A stretch of DNA of 64,000 nt, taken from assembly GCF_038008325.1 (NCBI RefSeq), contig NZ_JBBOYW010000001.1, positions 424,001 through 488,000 of the forward strand. Reading direction: 5' to 3'. Of the stretch, positions 16,231-24,893 are shown piece after piece; the first letter of the stretch is position 1, and every line of letters starts with the position of its first letter. This stretch comes from Lysinibacillus sp. FSL K6-0232. GTDB taxonomy: Bacteria > Bacillota > Bacilli > Bacillales_A > Planococcaceae. Both the position numbers and the translations under genes were made by a program. The notes beneath the pieces are model-generated. The model made no database searches. It was given only the letters and a program-made list of their open reading frames with translations, and was not told the origin of the DNA.

Positions 16231-18240
16231 TTATACAAGTAATGTATCGATTTCCTCTGGTGTAACAGGCTTACTAATGTAAAAGCCTTGCATAGCATCA
16301 CAGCCATAGGTAACTAAGAGGTCGGCTTGTTCAGCTGTTTCAACACCTTCAGCGACAACTTTTAAGCCCATTGATTTTCCTAGCTGTACCATACCATGTA
16401 TCAGCTTTTGGGTCTTTTCAGACTTTAAGAGTGAATTTGTAAAGGTTTGGTCGATTTTTAATGTGTTTATTGGCAAAAATTGCATATATTTAAAAGAACC
16501 ATAGCCTGTGCCAAAATCATCTAACACAAAGGTAATACCTTCATTTTCAAGCTTCCGCATTTGTTGAATAATTGAAGTTGCTGCCTCAGCCTCAAGGGCA
16601 AATTTCTCTGTAATTTCAATTTGTAGCAGATTTGCTGGACAGCCCGTTTTTGCTAGCATATCAAGAATGGACTTTGCCATATTTTTATCTCTAAATTCGC
16701 GTACAGATGAGTTAATAGATACTTTAAAATCATGACCAGCTTTTTTCCAAATCAATGCTTGCTCACAAGTCTTTTCTAGCATAAAGGACCCTATATTATT
16801 AATAAGCCCTGTTTCTTCAGCGATAGGAATTAGCTCATCAGGTGACACAACACCAATTATTTCATCTTCCCAACGAACAAGTGCTTCAACAGCTATAATA
16901 CGACCTGAGGCAATATCAATTTGTGGCTGATAAAACACCTTTAAATTCCTTTGGTCAAGTGCTTGCAGCAAACGTTTTTCAATTAGAGCTTTACGATTTA
17001 AAGCTTTATGTGTTGCAGTTGACAGTGACACAATTTTATTGCCACCAGCCTCACGTACTGTTGAAATTGTCGCAATGGACGCTTTCATAAGCTGAGAAAA
17101 TGTTGTTTGATCTTCAGGATATCTTGTGATCCCCCCGCTAATTGAAATTGGAACAGCGATATTGCCATTATAAATAGGATGCTGCTGTAGGTAAGATAAA
17201 AAGCCTTGAATAAACCATTCACTTAAAGGCGTAATGACAACAAAATCGTTTTCATTAATGCGAGCCATTGTACTATCTTGGAAATACATTTGAATACGGT
17301 TTGTAAATTCAGTAATAAGACTTTGATTAATTTGTTGGTCGTGTAATTCTTTCAATGTATAAAATTTATCAATACTTAAATATACAAAAGAAAAATGGCG
17401 TTCTTCTTCTACCATAGTAGCAATGACCTTTTCAAGTCGATGTGCATTCATCAAGCCTGTTTCTGTATCAATATAAGCGATTTTCTCCAGTTGCTGCTGG
17501 ATTTTTTTTGATTTTGTAATATCCTTTTCAATTAACATAAATTGTTGCTCATTTGTTGCGAAATTAAAGGTTGGGATAGCTGTTAGCAATACCCAATAGG
17601 ATTGTCCTGTTTTTGTAATTTTTTCAACTTCGCCTTGCCATGGTTGATCGTTGTTTAAATGACGCCAAATCGTATTTGTTACCTTTTCATTATCAGGGAA
17701 AAGCTGCCAAAACGTTTTGCCGATAACGCGCTTTGGTGTCCATTGGCTTGTTTTTAAAAATTCACTATTACACTCTAAGATAAATCCATCATGATCAAGC
17801 GTCACTGTCATAAATGTAGTATCGATTCCTTGCTTTAGGTCAACAAAGGTACTGCTATTAGAGATGGCTGTTACCATTAGCTCTGGCAGCATAAAAATAA
17901 GAAGAATAAAACGTTCATCTTGTTCTACAAAAGGCTTAGCTAGCAGTGCTGTTGTAATTTCTTTGTTTGTATATGTGCTTACTTGAATATTGTCTATATA
18001 CGTACTGTCCTCATTGTGTAAAATTGCATGAAATGTTTCCAATGGAAGCTGACGTAGTAGATTTTCACGTATGAATGGAGTAGTATTTCCTGTAATATCA
18101 TTAGCTGAAAAACCAATCAGATGTTCAGCATGCTTTCCCCAAATAATTGCTTGTCCATCTTGATTTATGATAATTGCAGGAAAAGGAAGTGAATTTAGAT
18201 AATGTTCATCAATCGTAAATGATTTATGCATATGACTCAT
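16231..18240 (-). CDS. PAS-GGDEF-EAL protein, probable c-di-GMP phosphodiesterase with degenerate cyclase domain
   Basis: A 669-residue protein. Two PAS-like sensor regions lie at about 5-110 and 130-245, followed by a GGDEF-like domain (about 255-405) and an EAL domain (about 415-668). The EAL catalytic motifs look complete: VEALVRWED, LQIEITE, LDDFGTGYGSF, KIDQTF and VVAEGVETAEQ. The cyclase signature GGDEF is replaced by INENDF, so cyclase activity is unlikely and the domain may only bind GTP. The protein should hydrolyse c-di-GMP to pGpG under PAS control, affecting motility or biofilm. No membrane segment was seen. AAGGAG upstream favours the ATG at 18240 over ORF starts further up. Confidence 0.9.
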   Translation of the reverse strand: MSHMHKSFTIDEHYLNSLPFPAIIINQDGQAIIWGKHAEHLIGFSANDITGNTTPFIRENLLRQLPLETFHAILHNEDSTYIDNIQVSTYTNKEITTALLAKPFVEQDERFILLIFMLPELMVTAISNSSTFVDLKQGIDTTFMTVTLDHDGFILECNSEFLKTSQWTPKRVIGKTFWQLFPDNEKVTNTIWRHLNNDQPWQGEVEKITKTGQSYWVLLTAIPTFNFATNEQQFMLIEKDITKSKKIQQQLEKIAYIDTETGLMNAHRLEKVIATMVEEERHFSFVYLSIDKFYTLKELHDQQINQSLITEFTNRIQMYFQDSTMARINENDFVVITPLSEWFIQGFLSYLQQHPIYNGNIAVPISISGGITRYPEDQTTFSQLMKASIATISTVREAGGNKIVSLSTATHKALNRKALIEKRLLQALDQRNLKVFYQPQIDIASGRIIAVEALVRWEDEIIGVVSPDELIPIAEETGLINNIGSFMLEKTCEQALIWKKAGHDFKVSINSSVREFRDKNMAKSILDMLAKTGCPANLLQIEITEKFALEAEAATSIIQQMRKLENEGITFVLDDFGTGYGSFKYMQFLPINTLKIDQTFTNSLLKSEKTQKLIHGMVQLGKSMGLKVVAEGVETAEQADLLVTYGCDAMQGFYISKPVTPEEIDTLLV

Positions 18241-18426
18241 GATTATTCGATCTCCTTGGGTAATCAATATATACTATTATTATAGATAATTATCGGGAAT
18301 TAGTCATTATGAATATATTTGTAAATATTTGATAGTAAAAATATTTAGGACTTTTCTAACGAGTTGTAGGAAAGGGCCTAAAGAAAAATAATAGTTTTTA
18401 GTATGTATATAGGAAGCAGGCTTGAT

Positions 18427-19320
18427 ATGAAACGTTTAAAAGGAATCATCTTTATTGTCGTAGGTGCTATGCTATGGGGAGCAACAGGGCCTCTTATGGA
18501 ATGGTTGCTCAACCATACACCATTGACAGTTTCCTTTTTGTTAACAATCCGTTTATCGGTTGCAGGTATTGTATTACTTACATATTTATTGTTAACAGGA
18601 AAAAATATTTTTGGTATTTGGCAGCACAAGTTATGGGGAAGACAGCTAATTATTTTTAGTGTTGCAGGCATGCTAGGCGTACAATTTTCTTTTGTAGCAG
18701 CCATTAATGCGAGTAATGCTATATTAGCAACCTTACTCCAGTTTCTAGCGCCAATATTTGTTGTGATTTATGTTTCTCTTAGTTTAAAGAAATGGCCACC
18801 AAAATATCAAGTGTTAGGTATTATTGGCACACTTGTTGGACTATTTCTATTACTAACGAACGCTTCAATTGATGGGTTCCTTATTAGTCCAAAAGCCTTG
18901 TTGTGGGGACTAGCTGTTGGCTTAACATTTGCATTTTACACATTATATCCTGCACGCTTAATGAAGGAATGGGATGTACTGTTAGTCGTTGGATGGGGGA
19001 TGCTAGTAGGTGGCGTGGTATTAGGTATAGCAAGCCGTATATGGCAGGCTAATCAATGGGTAGTTTTGCTGGATATTCAGATTGTTATGCTAATTATTGT
19101 ATTAATCTTTTTTGGTACGGTTGCCTTTATTTTATTTTTAAGTAGTATGAAGTATATTTAGGCAGTCGAAACGAGTGTTCTATCCAGTATTGAACCATTA
19201 ACAGCGATGATTATTTCAGTAATGGTTTTCGGTACTTCTTTAGGTCTTTGGCAGTTTATTGGTGTATTTGTAATGCTTATTTGTGTAACATGGCTGTCAA
19301 TCGCTGGAGAAAAGGCATAA
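18427..19320 (+). pseudogene. EamA/DMT-family transporter interrupted by an in-frame TAG
   Basis: The frame from the ATG at 18427 encodes a drug/metabolite-type transporter with ten hydrophobic segments, beginning KRLKGIIFIVVGAMLWGATG. It stops at a TAG at 19159-19161 after SSMKYI. The same frame then continues uninterrupted to a TAA at 19318-19320 with AVETSVLSSIEPLTAMIISV, the typical ninth to tenth helix of EamA proteins. Without the TAG the product is 298 codons including stop, the normal family length. A single base change has therefore split the gene, or the base is a sequencing error. The truncated product lacks the last two helices. AGGAAG precedes ATG 18427, which is better placed than the ATG at 18403. 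Confidence 0.88.
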
Positions 19321-19360
19321 GTTCATGATCTTTAAATTTTTTAAATAGGGAGGAAAGAAT

Positions 19361-21082
19361 GTGAAAGAAATTTTTTCCTATGTAAAGCCATATAAATGGA
19401 CAGCTATTTTTGCGCTATGTTTAATGCTTGTGGAATTATTTGTAGAGCTTGTACAGCCACTTATTATGGCAAAAATCATTGATGAAGGCGTACGGGCTCA
19501 AAATCAGGGCATGATTGTACAATGGGGGGCTGCTTTACTTGCCTTATCATTACTTGCTTTTATGGCAGGGATTATTAATTCATATTTTTCATCCCATACA
19601 GCTCAAAGCTTTTCCTATGATTTACGAAATGCCATGTTTGATAAGATTCAATCCTTTACATTAGCAACCTATCAAAAGTTTTCAACGGCATCTTTAATTA
19701 CAAGGCTAACAAATGATGTAACCCAAGTGCAAACTGTGCTATTTATGAGCTTACGTATTATGCTGCGTGCGCCACTTGCAGTTATCGGCAGCATTATAAT
19801 GGCCTTTGTTGTAAATGCAAAATTAGCCTTATTTTTAGTGATAGGCGCACCAATTATATTTATTTTTCTTGTTTTTATGGTAGCAAAGGGTGTGTCTTAC
19901 TTTGGGCGTGTGCAGAAGAGGGTGGATCGATTAAATAGAGTGCTTCAGGAGAATTTACAGGCGATACGCTTAGTAAAAGCCTATTTACGAGGAACCTATG
20001 AAGCTGCCCGCTTTGATAAAGTTGCTGCCCGCTTAAAAATTGATACTGTTAAAGCTTTACGAACAATGGAATATATTATGCCTGTGCTTTTATTTATTAT
20101 GAATATTAGCCTATTAGCCGTATTGTGGTTTGGCACAAAGCAAATTGCTGCAGGTACTACACCACTTGGCGATATTGTCGCTATCGTTAACTATGCAATG
20201 CGCATGACAGGTTCGTTTTCTATGTTTGCGTTTATTATTATCTTTTACGCTCGTGCAAAAGCTTCTGCAGAACGTATGGCAGAGGTGCTTTCAATGGAAA
20301 ATGCAGTGGAGGATACAGCATTGTCGCAGGAGGCAGCTCATCCTACAAATTATGGAGAGCTAGCATTTGAACATGTTAGTTTTACATATCCAGAAGGAGA
20401 TAAGCCTGTTCTGTCTAACATAAATTTTCGGGTGAAGTCAGGTGAAAAGCTGGCGATTATGGGTGCAACAGGTGCTGGTAAATCAACACTACTACAGCTT
20501 ATTCCTCGTTTTTATGAGGTGACAGAGGGAAGAATATTGGTGGAGGGGCAAGATGTGAGGCAATGGGATTTACAAGAATTGCGAGAAATTATTGGCTATG
20601 TGCCTCAGCAATCATTATTGTTTACAGGTAGCATTGCAGATAATGTACGTTGGGGAGATACGCAGGCAAATATGGATGCGGTCCTTCAGGCAACAATGCA
20701 GGCACAAATACATGCTGCTGTTGAAGATTTTCCGCATGGCTATGACACTAAGGTTGGACAAAAGGGTGTTAATTTATCAGGTGGGCAAAAGCAAAGATTA
20801 TCCATTGCTAGAGCGCTGCTAAGAAAAGGGCATATTTTAATGCTTGATGATAGCACAAGTGCGTTAGATGTGAAAACGGAGCAGGCATTATGGGAGGCAT
20901 TGAGTGAGGAAAGGGCAACGATGCTTGTTGTTACGCAAAAAATTCGCACAGCGAAAGGTGCAGACCGCATTTTATTAATTGACGCTGGTAAAGTAGTCGC
21001 GTATGGCACACATGAAGAGCTTTTACAAACGTCAACACTCTATAAAAAAATTGCAATCTCTCAACAGGAGGTGGAGGAATAA
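19361..21082 (+). CDS. Heterodimeric ABC multidrug exporter subunit (YfiB-like, degenerate ATP site)
   Basis: A 573-residue half-transporter: six transmembrane helices (about 1-310), then an ATPase domain. Walker A is GATGAGKST, the signature LSGGQKQRLS, and Walker B ILMLDDSTSALD. The residue after Walker B is Asp instead of the catalytic Glu, and the switch histidine is replaced by Gln in VVTQKIRT. This is the usual pattern of the degenerate half of a heterodimeric exporter. Length matches B. subtilis YfiB (573 aa); BmrC is an alternative homologue. It starts with GTG after GGGAGGAAAG and overlaps the next gene by one base. Confidence 0.92.
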   Translation: MKEIFSYVKPYKWTAIFALCLMLVELFVELVQPLIMAKIIDEGVRAQNQGMIVQWGAALLALSLLAFMAGIINSYFSSHTAQSFSYDLRNAMFDKIQSFTLATYQKFSTASLITRLTNDVTQVQTVLFMSLRIMLRAPLAVIGSIIMAFVVNAKLALFLVIGAPIIFIFLVFMVAKGVSYFGRVQKRVDRLNRVLQENLQAIRLVKAYLRGTYEAARFDKVAARLKIDTVKALRTMEYIMPVLLFIMNISLLAVLWFGTKQIAAGTTPLGDIVAIVNYAMRMTGSFSMFAFIIIFYARAKASAERMAEVLSMENAVEDTALSQEAAHPTNYGELAFEHVSFTYPEGDKPVLSNINFRVKSGEKLAIMGATGAGKSTLLQLIPRFYEVTEGRILVEGQDVRQWDLQELREIIGYVPQQSLLFTGSIADNVRWGDTQANMDAVLQATMQAQIHAAVEDFPHGYDTKVGQKGVNLSGGQKQRLSIARALLRKGHILMLDDSTSALDVKTEQALWEALSEERATMLVVTQKIRTAKGADRILLIDAGKVVAYGTHEELLQTSTLYKKIAISQQEVEE

Positions 21083-22914
21083 TGGGATTTTTCCAGAAGC
21101 CTTTTGGCTATGAGCCAATTTTAACGAAAGAGGATTTGCAGCAGAGTGTGAAGAAAAAGAAAGGCCCTCGTGCAGCAAATTCGAAAAACACATTGCTACG
21201 ATTATGGAAAATTGTTGATGAGCAACGAATGCTGTTAATGATCGTTCTTTTGCTTGTTTTACTTAGCTCCATATTAGCTTTACTAGGTCCCTACTTAATC
21301 GGTCAAATGATTGATCAATATGTGATGCATGGAGAGCTTACAGGCCTAGGCAAGGGCATTATCCTATTAGTTGGTATTTATGCGCTATTAGCCATTGCAT
21401 TGTTTCTACAAAATTATTGGATGATTGGGATAGCACAGCAAACAATCTATCGGCTACGTACAAGTGTATTTGCTCATTTTCAGCGACTGCCAATTGCGTT
21501 TTTTGATCGCCGACAGCATGGAGAATTAATGAGCCGTATGACAAATGATATTGAAGCAGTTAGCTCTACATTAAATAGCTCGTTTATTCAGGTATTTTCA
21601 AGTGTATTAACACTTGGCGGAACCGTGATTATTATGCTAAGCCTAAGTCCATTATTAACAGTGCTTACAATGACCATTATTCCTGTGATGTTTTGGGCAA
21701 TGCGTTGGATTACAAGGCGTACATCCCCATTGTTTAAAGAGCAACAAGCGGCAATGGGCGCTTTGAATGGCATGATAGAGGAAACAATTTCAGGACAGCG
21801 AATCGTTAAGGCTTTTTCACAAGAGGAACGTATGAAGGCAGAGTTTCGTGACAAAAGCTTGCGTTTAAAAAGAACGGGCTTTTGGGCGCAAACATACTCA
21901 GGCTATATTCCAAAGGTCATGAACTTTTTAAATAATATGAGCTTTACCATTGTTGCAGGTATAGGCGGCGTGCTTGCATTGTATGGGCATGTGTCAATAG
22001 GAGTTATTGTTATTTTCACGGAATATGCAAGGCAATTCACACGTCCATTAAATGATTTAGCAAATCAATTTAATACAGTGCTATCAGCTATTGCAGGTGC
22101 AGAGCGGGTATTTGCCTTACTTGATGAGCAGCCTGAAAAAGAAACGGCTTCTGTACAAAAGCATCAGCTTCTGGGGCAAGTGACATTTAAACATGTATAT
22201 TTTAAATATGAGCAGGAAGAAGAAGCATACACATTAAAGGATGTTCATTTTAATGTGGAACCAGGTCAAACAGTCGCACTTGTTGGGGCAACTGGAGCTG
22301 GTAAAACAACCATTTTACAGTTGCTTGCACGATTCTATGAGGTAACAAAGGGTGAAGTATTATTTGATGGGGTAAATGTTCAGCATATTGACCGTCAAGC
22401 ACTGCGCTCACAAATGGCTTTTGTCTTACAAGACCCATTTTTATTTGAGGCGTCTGTGCGTGAAAATATACGCTATGGTCGGCTGGATGCAAGTGATACG
22501 GAAATAGAGGAAGCGGCTAAGCGTGCAAATGCACATGATTTTATTATGAAGCTGAAGGATGGCTACGATACGATTCTTGCTGCAGATGGGCGTGAAATTT
22601 CACAGGGGCAAAAGCAATTGCTTTCTATTGCAAGAGCGCTAATTGCCGATCCAAAAATTTTATTATTGGATGAGGCTACAAGCAGTATTGATACAGTAAC
22701 AGAGATGGCAATTCAAGAGGCTCTTAATACATTAATGCAAGGTCGTACAAGTTTTGTCATTGCACACCGTTTAAATACTGTGCATAATGCCGATATAGTT
22801 CTTGTTATGCAAAAAGGAGAGCTGGTGGAAGCTGGCCCTCAGCTCAAACTAATCGAATCAGGCGGTCTTTATGCACAAATGTTGCAGTCCTCCAACCATC
22901 ATCTTGAAGAATAA
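21082..22914 (+). CDS. Heterodimeric ABC multidrug exporter subunit (YfiC-like, catalytic ATP site)
   Basis: A 610-residue half-transporter with an N-terminal cytoplasmic extension of about 50 residues, six membrane helices and an ATPase domain. Walker A is GATGAGKTT, Walker B ILLLDEATSSID with the catalytic Glu, and the switch histidine is present in VIAHRLNTV. The signature is altered to ISQGQKQLLS. The changes are complementary to those in the upstream subunit, so the pair forms one consensus and one degenerate ATP site. It probably exports drugs or lipids across the membrane. Its ATG overlaps the upstream TAA, which indicates translational coupling. Size is close to YfiC (604 aa). Confidence 0.92.
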   Translation: MGFFQKPFGYEPILTKEDLQQSVKKKKGPRAANSKNTLLRLWKIVDEQRMLLMIVLLLVLLSSILALLGPYLIGQMIDQYVMHGELTGLGKGIILLVGIYALLAIALFLQNYWMIGIAQQTIYRLRTSVFAHFQRLPIAFFDRRQHGELMSRMTNDIEAVSSTLNSSFIQVFSSVLTLGGTVIIMLSLSPLLTVLTMTIIPVMFWAMRWITRRTSPLFKEQQAAMGALNGMIEETISGQRIVKAFSQEERMKAEFRDKSLRLKRTGFWAQTYSGYIPKVMNFLNNMSFTIVAGIGGVLALYGHVSIGVIVIFTEYARQFTRPLNDLANQFNTVLSAIAGAERVFALLDEQPEKETASVQKHQLLGQVTFKHVYFKYEQEEEAYTLKDVHFNVEPGQTVALVGATGAGKTTILQLLARFYEVTKGEVLFDGVNVQHIDRQALRSQMAFVLQDPFLFEASVRENIRYGRLDASDTEIEEAAKRANAHDFIMKLKDGYDTILAADGREISQGQKQLLSIARALIADPKILLLDEATSSIDTVTEMAIQEALNTLMQGRTSFVIAHRLNTVHNADIVLVMQKGELVEAGPQLKLIESGGLYAQMLQSSNHHLEE

Positions 22915-22934
22915 ATACCAGAAGCTTTTTTATC

Positions 22935-22980
22935 GGGAGGGTGTGTCTTAACGTAACTTTATAGACACACCTTCTCTTAT
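22935..22980 (+). terminator. Hairpin after the ABC exporter operon
   Basis: The arms GGGAGGGTGTGTCT and AGACACACCTTCTC form a stable stem; the T-run after it is interrupted, so it may be a weak terminator. Confidence 0.6.
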
Positions 22981-23392
22981 TCGTATTTTACAATATAGCA
23001 ACAGTCAAATTTTGGTGATGCATGAACTTGATTGGATGTTATAATTGTTTAAAATAAACAATAAATGTATTTTGTGCTTGGAGTGAGGTATGTGTGACTG
23101 TTTGAGGGGAAGCTTTTATATTATATGATAAAACGTTCTCCCTATTAGTTATGGTAAAATATTGATAGACTACAGTTTTGAAATAGCTAAGCAAATTAGC
23201 TTAAATTTTCCTTTTTAAAATTAGATAGAATGATTATTGTCTAGTAAAATTCGGTTGTTTTAATAATTGATAATAGTATAAATCCTTTTATTATTGACTA
23301 AATTAGAGTAAAATTTTGATTAATAAAAGATATTGATTAATTTTGTTAATATGACAATAGGGCAATAGTCTGTGGCGGAAACGGAGTAGAGG
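22981..23392. other. Long A/T-rich intergenic region before the GNAT gene
   Basis: About 410 bases, strongly A/T-rich, with several possible sigma-A -10 boxes (for example TATAAT near 23040 and TAAAAT near 23155). I see no ORF of note, no repeat copy and no RNA structure that I recognise. Confidence 0.4.
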
Positions 23393-24259
23393 ATGAACAT
23401 TTCAGTAATGACAGTGTCCTTTCCATTAGATGGAGAAACACTGAAGGAATTAAAATTATTATGTGAAGAAGCGACAATCCATGATTATCGTGTATATGAA
23501 ACAATTATGAATATACCGATGGCTGGCTCTTTCGAATCAAAGGGCTTTATGGTGCTTGCATACGAAGATGAAAAGGATGTGCTAGTTGGTGCTGCGAGTG
23601 CTATTGATTTGATGGGACTCCATACATATGAATGGTCACTTGTTGTAACACCTGCATATCGACAAATGGGCATTGGTACAGTATTAGTTGAAGGGATACA
23701 AGTGGGACTAGAAGCTAGAGGGGCAGAGGGACAATTAGCGGTTGTTATTGATGGCTCGCCTTATGGTCAAATATTTATTGAAAATAAAGGTTATACGTAT
23801 AGCTTTTCTGAAGCAACTTTAGAAACAAAAGCAGAGCCTGTAGCATTACAACAGGATATTTATATTCAGCCATATCGTGATGAGCAGGTAGCACTAATAG
23901 CAATTTATAGCGCAGCCTTTGGAGATTTACCTGAAGAATCGGAAGAGCTAATTGCTTTTAATACATCCACAAATGGGCGAGAGCTTTGGGTTGCCTATCG
24001 AGCTGGTGAGGTTGTTGGAACGGTGACAACAGCGCAGGAAAATGAAATTCAATGGGTAACTGCACTTGCTGTTCATCCACAGTATGAAGGACAAGGCATT
24101 GGCACGGCATTATTAGCATTTTCAAAGGATTATGCGAGTAAAGTTGGTGCAAAGTTTGTCATGCTGGATGTAGAGATTGACAATAAAAAAGCATTATCTG
24201 TTTATGAAAAGGCTGGCTTTATGAAAGCACAGCAAATTGATTATTATGTAAAACAATAG
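23393..24259 (+). CDS. Tandem GNAT acetyltransferase
   Basis: A 288-residue protein with two GNAT-type domains. The first acetyl-CoA-binding loop is VVTPAYRQMGIGTVLVEG near residue 85; the second is LAVHPQYEGQGIGTALLAF near 225, both with the R/Q-x-x-G-x-G/A pattern. The second domain ends in IDNKKALSVYEKAGF, typical of GNAT C-termini. Acetyl-CoA is the expected donor; the acceptor (small molecule, antibiotic or protein) cannot be inferred. Double-GNAT proteins often keep only one active domain. The ribosome site is weak (GGAG at about 11 bases). It is a single gene with a terminator. Confidence 0.85.
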   Translation: MNISVMTVSFPLDGETLKELKLLCEEATIHDYRVYETIMNIPMAGSFESKGFMVLAYEDEKDVLVGAASAIDLMGLHTYEWSLVVTPAYRQMGIGTVLVEGIQVGLEARGAEGQLAVVIDGSPYGQIFIENKGYTYSFSEATLETKAEPVALQQDIYIQPYRDEQVALIAIYSAAFGDLPEESEELIAFNTSTNGRELWVAYRAGEVVGTVTTAQENEIQWVTALAVHPQYEGQGIGTALLAFSKDYASKVGAKFVMLDVEIDNKKALSVYEKAGFMKAQQIDYYVKQ

Positions 24260-24262
24260 CCA

Positions 24263-24297
24263 AAAGGCGGGGGGTAGCATGAGCTTCTCGCCTTTTT
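24263..24297 (+). terminator. Terminator of the GNAT gene
   Basis: The arms AAAAGGCG and CGCCTTTTT, with a loop of about 19 bases, lie just past the stop codon. Confidence 0.75.
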
Positions 24298-24357
24298 ATC
24301 ATATTTGCGAACTATCTTCATATAGTATTAATAAGGATGATGAAGGGAGTCGTGATT

Positions 24358-24480
24358 ATGCGCATGCCAGCATTGCCAAAAAAGAAATCTCCTCCACAGG
24401 AAGCTCCTCGTTCATGGTGGAAGGTAGTAAAAGCCTATTTATCAAAAGGTAAGTTTTATAAGCTGCCGCCGAGAAAATGA
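24358..24480 (+). CDS. Small basic protein, 40 residues
   Basis: The frame runs from an ATG at 24358 to a TGA at 24480 and begins RMPALPKKKSPPQEAPRSWW. GAAGGGA lies nine bases upstream and a very strong terminator directly follows. The product is rich in lysine, proline and tryptophan, with no membrane segment, and ends KFYKLPPRK. I do not recognise the family. The tight ribosome site/terminator packaging is the main argument that it is a real, expressed gene. Confidence 0.65.
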   Translation: MRMPALPKKKSPPQEAPRSWWKVVKAYLSKGKFYKLPPRK

Positions 24481-24489
24481 TGATCGAAA

Positions 24490-24537
24490 TAAAAAGCTTC
24501 TCTACTACGAAAAAGAGGTAGTGTAGAGAAGCTTTTT
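24490..24537 (+). terminator. Strong terminator after the 40-residue protein
   Basis: The arms AAAAAGCTTCTCTAC and GTAGAGAAGCTTTTT are nearly perfect and end in a T-run. Confidence 0.92.
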
Positions 24538-24546
24538 ATCGCTTAG

Positions 24547-24687
24547 GTGAAGAAATTTAAAAAACCTGTAATAACAACGGCATTAAAGAAAAATGTAGAG
24601 GCTTGTTCGATAAATTTATGGCAGCAGCTATTCTATCATAAAGATAAGTGGCTAGCACCACAAATGGAGGGCTTTATTAAATTATAA
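24547..24687 (+). pseudogene. 46-codon ORF without ribosome site, possible gene remnant
   Basis: A frame starting with GTG at 24547 and ending at TAA 24687 encodes a basic, protein-like sequence that finishes YHKDKWLAPQMEGFIKL. There is an in-frame TAG just before the GTG and no Shine-Dalgarno sequence, since a terminator lies immediately upstream. It therefore looks like the C-terminal tail of a lost gene rather than an active small gene. I do not recognise the parent family. The remaining bases up to 24893 show nothing else that I can support. Confidence 0.4.
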
Positions 24688-24893
24688 TCATTCGCTTTAA
24701 TTAATATAGTAATCTAAATAATAATTGGTATTTCTATGTAATAAGCAAGGGCTTATTATACGGAGTATGTGGGAAGCTCTTTATCTTACAACTTGTTTGC
24801 TAGGAGGTAGTAGAAGCGAAACAGAGGCTAGGTCACTGTAATTTGTGGCATTACCTCCGTTATCAATATAAAGATTACATTATATGAAGCTAT

